Counted from the stretch's first letter, positions 44,185 through 54,989 are shown. The stretch: 64,000 nucleotides of DNA from an uncultured Verrucomicrobiae bacterium (GCA_937770485.1 CALJHX010000010.1:52094-116093), one strand, 5' to 3'. Made by a program: numbers and translations. The notes: generated by a model from the sequence alone, not told the origin.

Positions 44185-47100
44185 ATGAGCAAAGCCACTT
44201 TGAGTTGGGGCGTCTGTCTACTGTTTTTGACGGTGGGCTGCAATCGCGCTCCCCTTCCCTTCACGGAACAGTCAGATTCGGCACCCATTGTTTCCGAGCC
44301 GCTGCGTGAACGGATCGCCCGGGAGGAAGGCGCGCCGTTGTTTGAACGTCTTTCAACAGGTCATACCGGTGTCGAGTTCTCTCAACGGCTCGCGAAGGAT
44401 CACCGGCTTAGCAGACTCAACAGTTCCGGCTTTGTCTGTGGCGGGGTCTGCATTGGCGACTTCAATGGGGACGGCCGGCCGGATCTTTTTTTGGTCAACG
44501 GCCCGGACAAGAACAGTCTATTTCTCCAGAAAGACGATTTCCGCTTTGAGGATGTGACCCAACAGGCCGGGGTTGACGGGGAGGATGCCTGGGGGGCCGG
44601 GGCGGCGGCGGTCGATTTCGACGGGGACGGCGACTTGGACCTGTATGTTTGCAACTACGATTCGCCCAACCAACTTTTCATCAATGACGGCACCGGAAAG
44701 CAGTTCTCCGACGAGGCAGAAGCGCGGGGACTGGCGATGGTCGATGCCTCTCTGACGCCGTCGTTTGTCGATCATGACCGGGATGGCGATCTAGACCTGT
44801 TCGTCCTGACCAACCGCTACTACCGCCCTGGCGGGCGACCCTCTAAAGAGCCCTTCTTCATGGACAACGGCCGCCCGAAAATCCTCCCTAATTTCGAGAA
44901 ATACTACGACCTGCGTAAGGTTGGGCCGTCGAACTACACCATCGACACTTGCGGCCGCCCGGATCGCCTTTTCCAGAATGACGGTACGGGGCATTTCACC
45001 GATGTCAGCGAGAGCGCCGGGATCACGGAAAAAGGTCATGGTCTCTCGGCGACGTGGTGGGATCACGACCGGGACGGATGGCCCGATCTGTACGTAGCCA
45101 ACGATTTCACCGACCCGGAGCACCTCTACCGCAATAACGGCGACGGCACGTTCACCGATGTGCTGGAGCAGGCGATGCCGTACACGAGTTGGTCCTCGAT
45201 GGGGGCGGACTGCGCCGATCTGAACAACGACGGGCTGCTCGACCTGTTTGTCGCCGACATGGCCGCTACGACACACTACAAGTCCAAGGTCACCATGGGC
45301 GACATGGGCGACCGGCGCTGGTTCCTCGAGAATGCCTGGCCGCGCCAGATCATGCGCAACAACCTCTTCCTCAATACCGGCACGGCGCGCTTCATGGAGA
45401 CAGCCTTCCTCTGCGGACTAGCCGGCACGGACTGGACCTGGGCCATTAAGCTGGCCGACTTCGACAACGACAGCCGCGTCGATGTCTTCGTCACCAACGG
45501 CGCCTCGCGCATGAATACCGACGCCGATTTTCCGGTCACCGCCAACATGCTTGTCGGCAAGACTGAGTGGGAACTGTGGAAGGAACAGCCCACAATGAAG
45601 GAGGTCAACCTCGCCTTCCAAAACAAGGGCGATTTGCAGTTCGAGCAGACATCCAAGCAGTGGGGCCTTGACCACGAGGGCGTAAGCTACTCCGCCGCCT
45701 ACGGCGACCTCGACGGCGACGGCGACCTCGACCTCGTTGTGGCCAATATCGACGAGCCGACGAGTATCTACCGGAACCTCGGCCATGAAGGCCACCGCAT
45801 CGTCGTCCGCCTGGCCGGCACCGGGAGCAATCGCGCCGGGCTGGGCGCGGTCATCGAGATCGAGAGCCAAGTGGGGAAACAAATCCGACAAGCCAACCCG
45901 ATGACCGGCTTCCTCTCCTGCAACGACGACACGGTGCACTTCGGACTTGGTCAAGCCGACACCATCGACACCCTCAGCGTGCGGTGGCCAAGCGGTGCGG
46001 TGCAAACCTTCAACGACCTCGACGCCGACCGCCGCTACACGATCACCGAGCCAAGCGGTAGCCAGACGCCCGGGCCGGCCAAGCCAAGCGAGCAGGAAAC
46101 CCTCTTCACCGAGGTCTCGGAATCTGTCGGCCTCGACTTCAATCACAGCGAAACACCTTACGACGACTACGCTCGGCAGCCTCTACTTCCAGGCAAACTC
46201 TCGCAACTTGGAGGTGGCCTCGCCTGGGGCGATATCGATGGCGACGGTGATCATGATCTCTTCGTCAGCGGAGCGGCTGGTCAAACCGGAGCCGTCTTTC
46301 TCCGCCAAGTGGATGGGACATTCCAGGCAAGCGCCGCGGCGCAGCCCGCGCTCGAGGCCGACCAAGCGGCCGAGGACATGGCGGCACTGTGGCTCGACGC
46401 CGACGCCGATGGTGATTTCGATTTGCTCGTGACCAGCGGCGGCGTCGAGTGTGAGCCGGGAGCGGCCGTGCTCGCCGACAGACTCTATTTAAATGACGGC
46501 ACCGGCCGGTTCACCCGTGCCGCCGCATCGGTGTTCCCGCCCGGGAGCGAATCGAGCAGCACAGCCGCGGCGGGCGACTTCGACGCCGACGGCGACCTCG
46601 ACATTTTCATCGGCAGCCGATCCATCCCCGGCCAATACCCGGAGACCCCCCGCAGTCGTTTGCTGCGAAATGACGACGGCCGGTTTGTCGACGTGACAAG
46701 AGACGTCGCGCCGGGACTGGAGCGGGTAGGGCTCGTCACCTCGGCGCTTTGGTCAGACACCAACGGCAACGGCAAACAGGATCTGCTCGTCACCCTCGAG
46801 TGGGGGCCGGTTGCGCTGTTCGTCAACAACGGAGGCCAACTCGCCGACGCGACGAAACAGGCCGGGCTCGCCGACCGGCTTGGATGGTGGAACTCGATCA
46901 CCCAAGCCGACCTCGACCACGATGGCGACATGGATTACATCGCGATGAACGTCGGCCTGAACACCAAGTACGGCACGCCGTCGGCAAAAAAACCGTCGCT
47001 GCTCTATTATGGCGACATGGAAGGCAACGGCCGCAAGCGACTCATCGAGGCCAAGCAGGACAAGAAAGGCGGCCTCGTGCCGGTTCGCGGCAAGAGCTGC

Positions 47101-47892
47101 AGCACTCACTGCATGCCGATGCTCGGCAAAAAGTTTCCCACCTACCGGGCCTTCGCGGCCTCCATTCTCCCAGAGATTTACACAGAGGCACGCCTCTCCG
47201 ACTCCGAGCAGTTCAAGGCGACCGCATTCGAGTCCGGTGCACTCATCAACGACGGGAAAGGGAATTTTACATTTCAACCCCTGCCCCGCTTTGCGCAGGC
47301 CGCGCCCGGCTACGGCGTCGTCGCCACGGACATCGACGGCGACGGACTTGTCGAGGTTGTCGCCGTGCAAAACATGTTCACCCGCGAGCCGGAGACCGGC
47401 CTGTGGCGGGGCGGCATCGGGGTGATCCTCGAGTACGGGGCCGATGGCGCATTCCGCGTCGAGCCGCCCGCCGAGACCGGCTTCATCGTGGACGGCGACG
47501 CCAAGGGACTGACCCTCTGCGACCTCGACGGCGACAACCGGCCCGACTTCGTCGTCTGCCAAAACAACGGCAAATTGCTCGCATGGAAAAACCAGAGCGA
47601 CAGCCAACCTCTATTCTCAGTGCACTTGAACGGCTCACCCGGCAACCCGGACGGCATCGGCGCACGGATCATCGCTCATTACACCGACGGCACGATTCAT
47701 GCCGCGGAGATGACGGCCGGCAACGGTTATCTTTCCCAATCCCAGCCGATCGTTTATTTCAGCGCCGCCGGCACGCCGATCAAGGAACTTGAAATCCGCT
47801 GGCCGGACGGGGAAACCACCAAGGCCAACCCCGACACAAAATCCTCCTCCATCGAAATTTCAAAGCGCCTGCTGTCGAAGACCACCCGGTGA
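44185..47892 (+). CDS. CRTAC1-like FG-GAP/ASPIC-UnbV lipoprotein
   Basis: MSKATLSWGVCLLFLTVGCNRAPLPF lipoprotein signal; DxDGDGDLDLYVCNYDSPNQLF repeats; NRAGLGAVIEIESQVGKQIRQANPMTGFLSCNDDTVHFGLG. Confidence 0.92.
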   Translation: MSKATLSWGVCLLFLTVGCNRAPLPFTEQSDSAPIVSEPLRERIAREEGAPLFERLSTGHTGVEFSQRLAKDHRLSRLNSSGFVCGGVCIGDFNGDGRPDLFLVNGPDKNSLFLQKDDFRFEDVTQQAGVDGEDAWGAGAAAVDFDGDGDLDLYVCNYDSPNQLFINDGTGKQFSDEAEARGLAMVDASLTPSFVDHDRDGDLDLFVLTNRYYRPGGRPSKEPFFMDNGRPKILPNFEKYYDLRKVGPSNYTIDTCGRPDRLFQNDGTGHFTDVSESAGITEKGHGLSATWWDHDRDGWPDLYVANDFTDPEHLYRNNGDGTFTDVLEQAMPYTSWSSMGADCADLNNDGLLDLFVADMAATTHYKSKVTMGDMGDRRWFLENAWPRQIMRNNLFLNTGTARFMETAFLCGLAGTDWTWAIKLADFDNDSRVDVFVTNGASRMNTDADFPVTANMLVGKTEWELWKEQPTMKEVNLAFQNKGDLQFEQTSKQWGLDHEGVSYSAAYGDLDGDGDLDLVVANIDEPTSIYRNLGHEGHRIVVRLAGTGSNRAGLGAVIEIESQVGKQIRQANPMTGFLSCNDDTVHFGLGQADTIDTLSVRWPSGAVQTFNDLDADRRYTITEPSGSQTPGPAKPSEQETLFTEVSESVGLDFNHSETPYDDYARQPLLPGKLSQLGGGLAWGDIDGDGDHDLFVSGAAGQTGAVFLRQVDGTFQASAAAQPALEADQAAEDMAALWLDADADGDFDLLVTSGGVECEPGAAVLADRLYLNDGTGRFTRAAASVFPPGSESSSTAAAGDFDADGDLDIFIGSRSIPGQYPETPRSRLLRNDDGRFVDVTRDVAPGLERVGLVTSALWSDTNGNGKQDLLVTLEWGPVALFVNNGGQLADATKQAGLADRLGWWNSITQADLDHDGDMDYIAMNVGLNTKYGTPSAKKPSLLYYGDMEGNGRKRLIEAKQDKKGGLVPVRGKSCSTHCMPMLGKKFPTYRAFAASILPEIYTEARLSDSEQFKATAFESGALINDGKGNFTFQPLPRFAQAAPGYGVVATDIDGDGLVEVVAVQNMFTREPETGLWRGGIGVILEYGADGAFRVEPPAETGFIVDGDAKGLTLCDLDGDNRPDFVVCQNNGKLLAWKNQSDSQPLFSVHLNGSPGNPDGIGARIIAHYTDGTIHAAEMTAGNGYLSQSQPIVYFSAAGTPIKELEIRWPDGETTKANPDTKSSSIEISKRLLSKTTR

Positions 47893-47966
47893 ACCGGGAA
47901 TCAGCCCAAAAATAATCCCTGAATGCACAGCCGGGGGGAGAACGGTGAAGACTCTACTTAAACGGC

Positions 47967-49847
47967 CTAACGCAAAACTCTCACATTACCTCGCCGGACC
48001 GTTATACCATCTCGATCCATTTTTTCCAGAAGCGGGATCACAATTCGTCGCGTGGTATCCGTAGCCATTCGCAATTCGCTCGCGGTGGCTTGGCCATGTT
48101 TGCGCAAGTGCTGCTTGACCAACAATCGGCTACGATAGAACAGGGCTGCCCCAAGCACCAACTCGGGGCTCACCTCAACCACTTCACCGGCATCGATGAG
48201 AAACTGCAGGGCCTGACGCCCTGTTAAATTTTCAGTGAAGTATTTGCGCGCCGGCGGATCTGGCATTTGCAAGGCCTGCCGAATTTTTTCGCCCGCATCC
48301 CTCAAATGCGGCGGAAGAGCCGGCTTGTGACTGGTGCGAGCAATATGATTTTGTCGACGATTAAACCCATTGCGGCAAAGATCCGCAATGAGTTCATGAA
48401 AAAGATCGTTCCCGGGAAAAGCCTGTTCCGTCATCGGATGCAGTTGCTCCAGGGAGAGTCCGGGCAATTCGGGGCGGCGGACATGCTCGGCATCCACACG
48501 TTGTGACATTGCGGCAATCGTCGATTGCCAGCGGCCCATGTCAGCGATCCAATCGCCCGCCTGGAGCGCCTTGCGTGAGACCAATAACCGCGTTACAGCC
48601 TTGTCGATTTCTGCTGGCGAAAAAGAGGAGGGGCGCAAAAGGGTGTCGCGTTTAACAATGCCATCGCGTGTCAGTTGTGTCTCGATCCACGTTTCCGAAT
48701 GCTTAGGGGCCGCGATCCGCGCCTCAAGCAGTTGCATTCTGGCAGGGGCGCGCATTTTCTTTCGATCTCCATTCACATCGAGCACAAGGCCCCCCGCAAG
48801 TGTGGCTGTTTCCTGCCAATTGCGAATAATGATGCGATCCCCAGGCCAAATACATATAGGCCGTTCAAGCCGCAACTGGGCCAGTCGGTTTTGGCCCGAC
48901 TCGATGACCTTGCCGACCGCTAAAACCAGTCTTGCCGGCCCATGGCCGGTGCCATGATGCACGCGCACACGCGTGTTATTTCTCAATGGCGTGGCCTCAG
49001 CGGGAAGGCGTGGCGAACGCTCGAGGCAGACATCCAGTATCGCAGTAGTTTGAGCCAACTCGGCCAAGGTGATCGTCGCGCCGCGCGGCACGGCATCGCG
49101 GGACAGGCCGGCAAGGTTGATCGCCGTGCGCGTGCCGGGCTGGGCCACTTCCTGCTCGCGGTTGTGAGATTGCAAACCCCGAATACGTGTTTCACGGCCT
49201 GGGGGATGAGCAACGACGATTTGCCCCTTTTGTAATGTGCCGCCAGTGAGTGTGCCGGTGACCACCGTGCCAATGCCCTGCACCGTGAAGATGCGATCCA
49301 CTGCTAGACGGGGTTGATTCTGATCTTCATGAGGCGGTATCTGATCAACGAAAGTGGACAGGGCTGTCTTTAAATCATCCAATCCAGTGCCAGTGTGGGT
49401 GGAGAGGGGGATAATGTCGGCCCCGGCAAATGGACTGTTGCGAAGTTGATCCCGTATTTCTTCCACCCGCACAGTGGTGTCCCGAACAAGATCAGCCTTG
49501 GTAAGAGCCACCACGCCGCGCGTCACACCCAAGTAACTAAGGATTTGCAAATGTTCCTCCGTCTGGGGCATCCAGCCGTCATCGGCAGCCACCACGAGCA
49601 GAGCGAGATCCACCGCACCCACGCCGGCCACCATGTTTTTCACAAAATCCTGGTGTCCCGGCACATCCACAATGCCGAGGTTGCGGCCAGACAATTCCAG
49701 ATGGGCGAAACCTAGATCAATGGTCATGCCGCGCGCTTTTTCCTCCGGCAACCGATCTGGATCGATGCCGGAAAGCGCCTTTACCAGGGAACTCTTACCG
49801 TGATCGATGTGGCCGGCCGTGGCGAGGATGGCGTGCCGCTGGGTCAT
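47967..49847 (-). CDS. selB: Selenocysteine-specific translation elongation factor SelB
   Basis: ILATAGHIDHGKSSLVKALSGIDPDRLPEEKARGMTIDLGFAHLEL..VDVPGHQDFVKNMVAG; C-terminal winged-helix region; next to selA/selD/tRNA-Sec. Confidence 0.97.
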   Translation of the reverse strand: MTQRHAILATAGHIDHGKSSLVKALSGIDPDRLPEEKARGMTIDLGFAHLELSGRNLGIVDVPGHQDFVKNMVAGVGAVDLALLVVAADDGWMPQTEEHLQILSYLGVTRGVVALTKADLVRDTTVRVEEIRDQLRNSPFAGADIIPLSTHTGTGLDDLKTALSTFVDQIPPHEDQNQPRLAVDRIFTVQGIGTVVTGTLTGGTLQKGQIVVAHPPGRETRIRGLQSHNREQEVAQPGTRTAINLAGLSRDAVPRGATITLAELAQTTAILDVCLERSPRLPAEATPLRNNTRVRVHHGTGHGPARLVLAVGKVIESGQNRLAQLRLERPICIWPGDRIIIRNWQETATLAGGLVLDVNGDRKKMRAPARMQLLEARIAAPKHSETWIETQLTRDGIVKRDTLLRPSSFSPAEIDKAVTRLLVSRKALQAGDWIADMGRWQSTIAAMSQRVDAEHVRRPELPGLSLEQLHPMTEQAFPGNDLFHELIADLCRNGFNRRQNHIARTSHKPALPPHLRDAGEKIRQALQMPDPPARKYFTENLTGRQALQFLIDAGEVVEVSPELVLGAALFYRSRLLVKQHLRKHGQATASELRMATDTTRRIVIPLLEKMDRDGITVRRGNVRVLR

Positions 49848-49920
49848 TATTGGTGTACCGACAAAAGTTTGATTCAGGGATGGCGGCCGCCAGGGATGTG
49901 GCGTGGACAGGGATTTGTCT

Positions 49921-51264
49921 TCATTTTGACACGAGGGTTTGCCTGATGGAATTCATGAGCAGTTTTTCCTGTTCCGGAAGAACGGTTCTCAAATCGAGAC
50001 GGAAGCGCCGGCTGCTGATGGCGCCGATCACTGGAGGCGTGGCCCGACGCAACCGTGCGGCAAAATCGACAAGTCGGATATCATTCGGCACAATATCCAG
50101 CGTCACGGTGGGAAGCGGCACTTCAGGCAGGGCTCCCCCGCCAACCTGGGAGTGGCCCGGGGTCACATCGATTTCAGCCGGCACCCCCTTGAGCGCCTTG
50201 GCCAACTTGCGAGTGCGTCGTTGGATTGAGGCAAGGTCAGCCGTCAGCATCCCCTGCAGAGGCAGTTCGCCGCCCTGATCGTGAAGATAATGCTCGGCAG
50301 TCGATTGCAGCGCACTCAACACCAGTTTGTCACAACGAAGCGCTCGAAAAAAGGGGTGCTTCTTCAATGCCTGCACATGGCGTGCCTTACCTGCAATGAT
50401 TCCCGACTGGGGTCCGCCCATCAACTTGTCACCACTGAAGCATACGATATCCGCGCCATCCTTCAGAACTTCCCTCGGCATCGGTTCATGATGCCCTTCG
50501 GCCCAGTCCCCTGTTGGAAGCAGCACCCCGCTGCCAAGGTCCTCCATGAACGGCACACGTTTTTTTCGGGCAAGCACTGCCAGTTCGCGACGTTCGGGTG
50601 CAGCCACAAAACCTTTCATGAAAAAATTGCTGCGGTGCACCTTCAGAATCAGGCCGGTCTGCGGACCGATGGCACCGGCATAGTCATCCATGGTGGTGTG
50701 GTTGGTGGCACCAATCTCGCGCAGTTTTGCCCCGCTCGATTCAAGAATGTCCGGAAGGCGAAAACCGCCGCCGATTTGCACCAGTTCGCCCCTCGAAACA
50801 ATGACCTCTTTTTTGTCCGCCGTGAAATGGCGCAGGTTGAGCACCAGTGCGGCAGCACAGTTGTTGACGACCATTGCTGCCTCAGCCCCACATAACTCGG
50901 CAAGGCAACGCTCCAAGTAGGCGGCACGCGCCCCCCGGCGGCCGGTCACCAGGTCCATTTCAAGGTTAACAAACCCTGTGGTGGCGAAGGGATTCATGGG
51001 CGAACGGCCCAGGTTGGTATGCACGACCACCCCGGTGCCGTTGATCACCGGCTGCAGGCGGGATAATGCCAGATCGTCGAGACGCTGCCGGATGGTTGCA
51101 GTGATTTTGTCGCGTCCGGGAATGGACCCGGCCTTGCGCAGTAGCCGCAGCTCGGCACGGATGGCAGCAACGACAAGGGGGCGGGGCAACGGACAATCCG
51201 CCACGGCTTCAAGCAGCGTGTCGACCCCGGGGATGGCCCGCAGGTTGTTACTCGGGCTGGCCAT
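49921..51264 (-). CDS. selA: L-seryl-tRNA(Sec) selenium transferase SelA
   Basis: VINGTGVVVHTNLGRSPM, FSGDKLMGGPQSGIIAGKA (PLP lysine region). Confidence 0.97.
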   Translation of the reverse strand: MASPSNNLRAIPGVDTLLEAVADCPLPRPLVVAAIRAELRLLRKAGSIPGRDKITATIRQRLDDLALSRLQPVINGTGVVVHTNLGRSPMNPFATTGFVNLEMDLVTGRRGARAAYLERCLAELCGAEAAMVVNNCAAALVLNLRHFTADKKEVIVSRGELVQIGGGFRLPDILESSGAKLREIGATNHTTMDDYAGAIGPQTGLILKVHRSNFFMKGFVAAPERRELAVLARKKRVPFMEDLGSGVLLPTGDWAEGHHEPMPREVLKDGADIVCFSGDKLMGGPQSGIIAGKARHVQALKKHPFFRALRCDKLVLSALQSTAEHYLHDQGGELPLQGMLTADLASIQRRTRKLAKALKGVPAEIDVTPGHSQVGGGALPEVPLPTVTLDIVPNDIRLVDFAARLRRATPPVIGAISSRRFRLDLRTVLPEQEKLLMNSIRQTLVSK

Positions 51265-52292
51265 TAGTTCACGGTGATGAGCGGGTCGGTGGCCTCGGTG
51301 ATTTGACCGAAGGATTGAAGATTAAGTTCGGCGCTCACTTCCTCGAAGGCCGGGAGGCCATCGGGAGCCACGGCGACGAGCAAACCACCGCTGGTTTGAG
51401 GATCACAAAGCAGAGCTTTTTGAAGCTTGGTAAGGGGACCAATTTTTGAGCCGTAACTGTCGAAGTTGCGATCGGTGCCTCCGGAAGTGCAACCCTCATC
51501 AATATACCGGTCGATATTCTCCAGGCGCGGCACGCGCGCGCTGTCCAGGGTGGCACTGACGCCGCTGCCCTCGCACATCTCGGTGAGGTGCCCCAACAGG
51601 CCGAAGCCGGAAACATCAGTCATCGCCTTCACCCCGGGCTGGCCACCCAATGATACGCCCAAGCTGTTGAGCTTGATCATTTGTTTAACGGCCCGCTCGA
51701 AATCGGGTTGATCGGCAAGGCCACGCTTTTGCGCAGTGGCCACCAGACCGACACCAAGGGGCTTTGTCAGAAACAGTTTGCATCCGGGTACGGCGCGATC
51801 GTTGCGCTTTAAATTCTCCACCGCAACCTGGCCGGTGACAGCGAGTCCAAAGATTGGCTCGGGCGAGTCGATGCTGTGGCCACCAGCAAGGGGAATACCC
51901 GCGGCAGCACAGCCAGCACGGCCGCCTTCAAGCACACAAGCGGCAACCCCGGGCGGCAGTTTATCCAAGGGCCAACCGAGCACCGCGATGGCCATCAGCG
52001 GCTTTCCTCCCATGGCATAGATGTCACTGATGGCGTTGGCGGAGGCGATCTGGCCGAAGTCGAACGGGTCATCGACAATGGGCATGAAAAAATCGGTCGT
52101 GCTGACAATGGCCTGCCCGTTGCCGAGGTCGAACACGGCGGCATCATCCCTGGAGTCGTTGCCCACCAGCAAGCGGTCGCTGTGCGCGGTCGGGCCGTCG
52201 AAGGACAGGATTTCCTCAAGTATACCGGGCGCTATCTTACATCCACACCCAGCACTGCGGCAGTATTGCGTGAGCCGAACCTGATCATCCAT
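51264..52292 (-). CDS. selD: Selenide, water dikinase SelD (Cys form)
   Basis: [81 protein letters not shown]. Confidence 0.97.
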   Translation of the reverse strand: MDDQVRLTQYCRSAGCGCKIAPGILEEILSFDGPTAHSDRLLVGNDSRDDAAVFDLGNGQAIVSTTDFFMPIVDDPFDFGQIASANAISDIYAMGGKPLMAIAVLGWPLDKLPPGVAACVLEGGRAGCAAAGIPLAGGHSIDSPEPIFGLAVTGQVAVENLKRNDRAVPGCKLFLTKPLGVGLVATAQKRGLADQPDFERAVKQMIKLNSLGVSLGGQPGVKAMTDVSGFGLLGHLTEMCEGSGVSATLDSARVPRLENIDRYIDEGCTSGGTDRNFDSYGSKIGPLTKLQKALLCDPQTSGGLLVAVAPDGLPAFEEVSAELNLQSFGQITEATDPLITVN

Positions 52293-52307
52293 GGATCGAA
52301 GGAAAAT

Positions 52308-52403
52308 TGGCGGAGAGGGTAGGAATCGAACCTACCTCGGCCCGTTCACGAACCGACAACGGTTTTGAAGACCGCGGCGAACACCAGCCACGCTTCACTC
52401 TCC
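52308..52403 (-). tRNA. selC: tRNA-Sec (anticodon TCA)
   Basis: Minus strand GGAGAGTG...CGGT-CTTCAAA-ACCG anticodon arm...GTAGG-TTCGATT-CCTAC T-arm...CTCTCCGCCA; long variable arm; immediately upstream of selD. Confidence 0.93.
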
Positions 52404-52950
52404 TTTTGTTAGTTTTGTTTAAAAAAACCAAAGTAAAAGCGCTATGGTAAAAACTTGTTTCAAAACCCATAAAGGTAATTTTTATGCTTTTGTGGACGTT
52501 TTATGGACGATTTCGGAGTGAATGTCCTTCGAAGGAAGATGTTTATTCACGCCGAACTGACGCCCATGGCTAAACCTAAAAAGCCAATTGTCACTACCAC
52601 GAAAGTCGGGCTGGTTAAGGTTCAAATCAAAACCGCCGTTGACATTCACCCCGGTGTGACACCCCCGAGTTACAGGACATACTGCACAATGGCAAGGCAT
52701 ACTGTTGTCTGCTTTGTGATAGCTTTTCTACCCCGCTTCCCGTGGTTTGATATAATGAGTAAACTAAAACCTGAACGATGGGAGACAATCCCTCCAATTG
52801 AGAAAGTCGGTAAATATAAAGTCCGAGTCATTCCTAGGGGAGTTTCGAATCCGGTTTTAGCGGCGAAAGCTTAGTTGCTGAGAACTTTTGCCGCTGGAAA
52901 AGTTGAAATGAGGAGTTGTTTCATTATGCCACTAAAAGGCAAATTTTACT

Positions 52951-53511
52951 CTAGTCTTTCTTTTCCTTCTTCTTGAAAAAATTAAACGGGTTTTGCCCTT
53001 TGTGGGTGGTCTTTCGGTTGCCGAAGATATCCGGCTTCTCTGTTGTCGCTGAACCCACAGTTCGACCACTCTTGTCTTTGTACGTGGTCTTAATTCGGCC
53101 AAAGATGTCCGGCTTCTCAGTAACGGCCGTTCCCAAGACTCTCCCGTACTCGTCTTTAATCTCTGTCTTCTTACGGCCAAAGATGTCCGGCTTTTTCGTC
53201 ACTGTTGTCCCGAGCTTTTTGTAGGTGGTGTCTTTGTACGTGGTCTTAGTTCGGCCGAAGATGTCCGGCTTGTTTGCGACAGCTGTTCCAAGAGTCTTGT
53301 ACGACTTGTCTTTGTACGTGGTCTTGGTTCGGCCAAAGATATCTGGCTTCTCTGTCTTGGCCTTCAAGGATTGTCCGTAGAGACCAACTGTGGGTGTCTT
53401 GTGCTCGGCCCGAGCAAGTGGTGCCAGCGGGACCAGAGCAGCAGTAATGATGTAATAATGAATGTTTTTCATTTTACTCATTGTTTGATTGCCGTGGCTT
53501 TTCGATTTCAT
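52951..53511 (-). CDS. Secreted protein with five ~26-aa tandem repeats (KPDIFGRTKTTYKDKSYKTLGTAVTE)
   Basis: Signal peptide-like start, five KPDIFG units, Lys-rich C-terminus; ATG directly follows the stop codon of the upstream gene. Confidence 0.75.
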   Translation of the reverse strand: MKSKSHGNQTMSKMKNIHYYIITAALVPLAPLARAEHKTPTVGLYGQSLKAKTEKPDIFGRTKTTYKDKSYKTLGTAVANKPDIFGRTKTTYKDTTYKKLGTTVTKKPDIFGRKKTEIKDEYGRVLGTAVTEKPDIFGRIKTTYKDKSGRTVGSATTEKPDIFGNRKTTHKGQNPFNFFKKKEKKD

Positions 53512-54861
53512 TCATAAACCAAGATCATCAGCCCGAAACTTCACTCGATAAGCGCGCTTGGGATCACACTTTGCCGGGCGAGGGATGAGGATAAAATCGT
53601 CGGTGATGACGGGGCTGAAGTCGCCGCCTTCGAGGAGTTCGGCTTGAGTGATGCGTTGCGGGAGGAAGGCTACGAAGGGGCGGCCGCCGCGTTGGGAGCC
53701 GTTGTTGTTCACGGTGGTAAAACTTTTGGCGCCGAGGTTGGGGGTGATTTCTAGAGTGAAGGTGTTGCCCTCGCGGGTAAGGGTTTGGCCGTAGGCGAGT
53801 TTACCGGGGGCGAGTTTGGCGGCCCATTTTGGGTCGCCATAAAACGCGACGACATCGCGATCGAACTGCAGCCCTTGTTTGTCTCGCGCGGGTGTGGCGG
53901 AATCGCTGAGGCGATGGATGAGCGCGTGGTGGTTGGCGAAGAACGCCTCGTTCATCGTGTAACGACCGGGCTGTTCCACGTAATAATCCAGCAAGCCCCA
54001 GCCTTGATAGCCGAACCATGTAGGCTTGGTGTAGCCAATCATTTGCATCACGCTCACGTCATTCATCCACGCCAACGCCATCGCGTCGGGCCCGTTGATG
54101 TTGCCCATCAAACAGTTGCCGATGGGCAAATACACTTTCGGATTGGTGGACTTGATTTCAAAACGCTTGCGCCGCGTGTCCACGCCAAACATCTGGCCAC
54201 CCTTGGATTTCAGAAACCCGTTCCGGTAACGAAACCCAATCTGCCAGCCACCCTCGGTGGCATGACCGGAGGTGATGAACAAATCCGGCTCATAATCCGC
54301 CAGCACTTTGGCGAACGCCTCAGTAGTATCATCGGGACCCCGTAGTTGCTCGGCTTTGCTGCCGGCTTTTTTGCGCACGAATTTGTTTTTCACCAACTCA
54401 TCGTACCACAGCCCTTCGGTGACACACTCGAGCGCAATCTCCGTGCCCGACGCCACCTTACGCACTGTGAGCGGATTGGAGTGCTTGGCAATCGCCAGCG
54501 CGTTGGCGGCGTTGTAGCCGGTGAGTACCCCCCAAAATGTGTCCGTGAACGGATCTTCATCCAGCGCGCGAGTAAGCTGATGCACGGCGGCCACGAAATC
54601 CCCCGTCGCCTCCTTCGGCGTGGCTACAAAACAGGTGTAACGAGGAAACTGCCCGCGCAGTTTGCCGAGTGTACCAGTGACGTTGCCCTCGAATTCGATG
54701 ACCTTCGCTCCATGCTTTTTCACCAACGCGGTGACCACCGGTTTCCAGTCCTTGTCCCCATGAGTCGCCTTAGAGACAACCACAGCGTAGTCGTTTGCCG
54801 CAAAACAGAAATTCGATGACGCTATCATCATCGCCAAAGTGAGGATGAGTTTGTGTTTCAT
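53512..54861 (-). CDS. Secreted putative caspase-fold (clan CD, gingipain-like) protein
   Basis: Signal peptide; DYAVVVSKATHGDKDWKPVVTALVKKHGAKVI; candidate dyad in ITSGHATEGGW (His) and YLPIGNCLMG (Cys). Confidence 0.5.
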   Translation of the reverse strand: MKHKLILTLAMMIASSNFCFAANDYAVVVSKATHGDKDWKPVVTALVKKHGAKVIEFEGNVTGTLGKLRGQFPRYTCFVATPKEATGDFVAAVHQLTRALDEDPFTDTFWGVLTGYNAANALAIAKHSNPLTVRKVASGTEIALECVTEGLWYDELVKNKFVRKKAGSKAEQLRGPDDTTEAFAKVLADYEPDLFITSGHATEGGWQIGFRYRNGFLKSKGGQMFGVDTRRKRFEIKSTNPKVYLPIGNCLMGNINGPDAMALAWMNDVSVMQMIGYTKPTWFGYQGWGLLDYYVEQPGRYTMNEAFFANHHALIHRLSDSATPARDKQGLQFDRDVVAFYGDPKWAAKLAPGKLAYGQTLTREGNTFTLEITPNLGAKSFTTVNNNGSQRGGRPFVAFLPQRITQAELLEGGDFSPVITDDFILIPRPAKCDPKRAYRVKFRADDLGL

Positions 54862-54989
54862 TGTGCCTTTTCGGGTCGAATTTTACCTGAATCGCAGGAA
54901 GTTACCAGTTGAGTTTTGTCCCGGTTTTAGCGTCGAAAGCTCGATTACTGACAACTTTAGCCTCTGGAAAGTCAAAATTAAGAGGGGTT

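Noticed and set aside
46749-47792. 347-aa plus-strand ORF and 46753..47607 minus ORF inside the CRTAC1 gene
   Set aside because: Alternative-frame shadows of 44185..47892 with Arg-rich low-information sequence.
53000-53349. Regular ~78-bp repeats considered as a CRISPR array
   Set aside because: They encode in-frame repeats of a protein, have no constant-repeat/variable-spacer structure, and there are no cas genes nearby.
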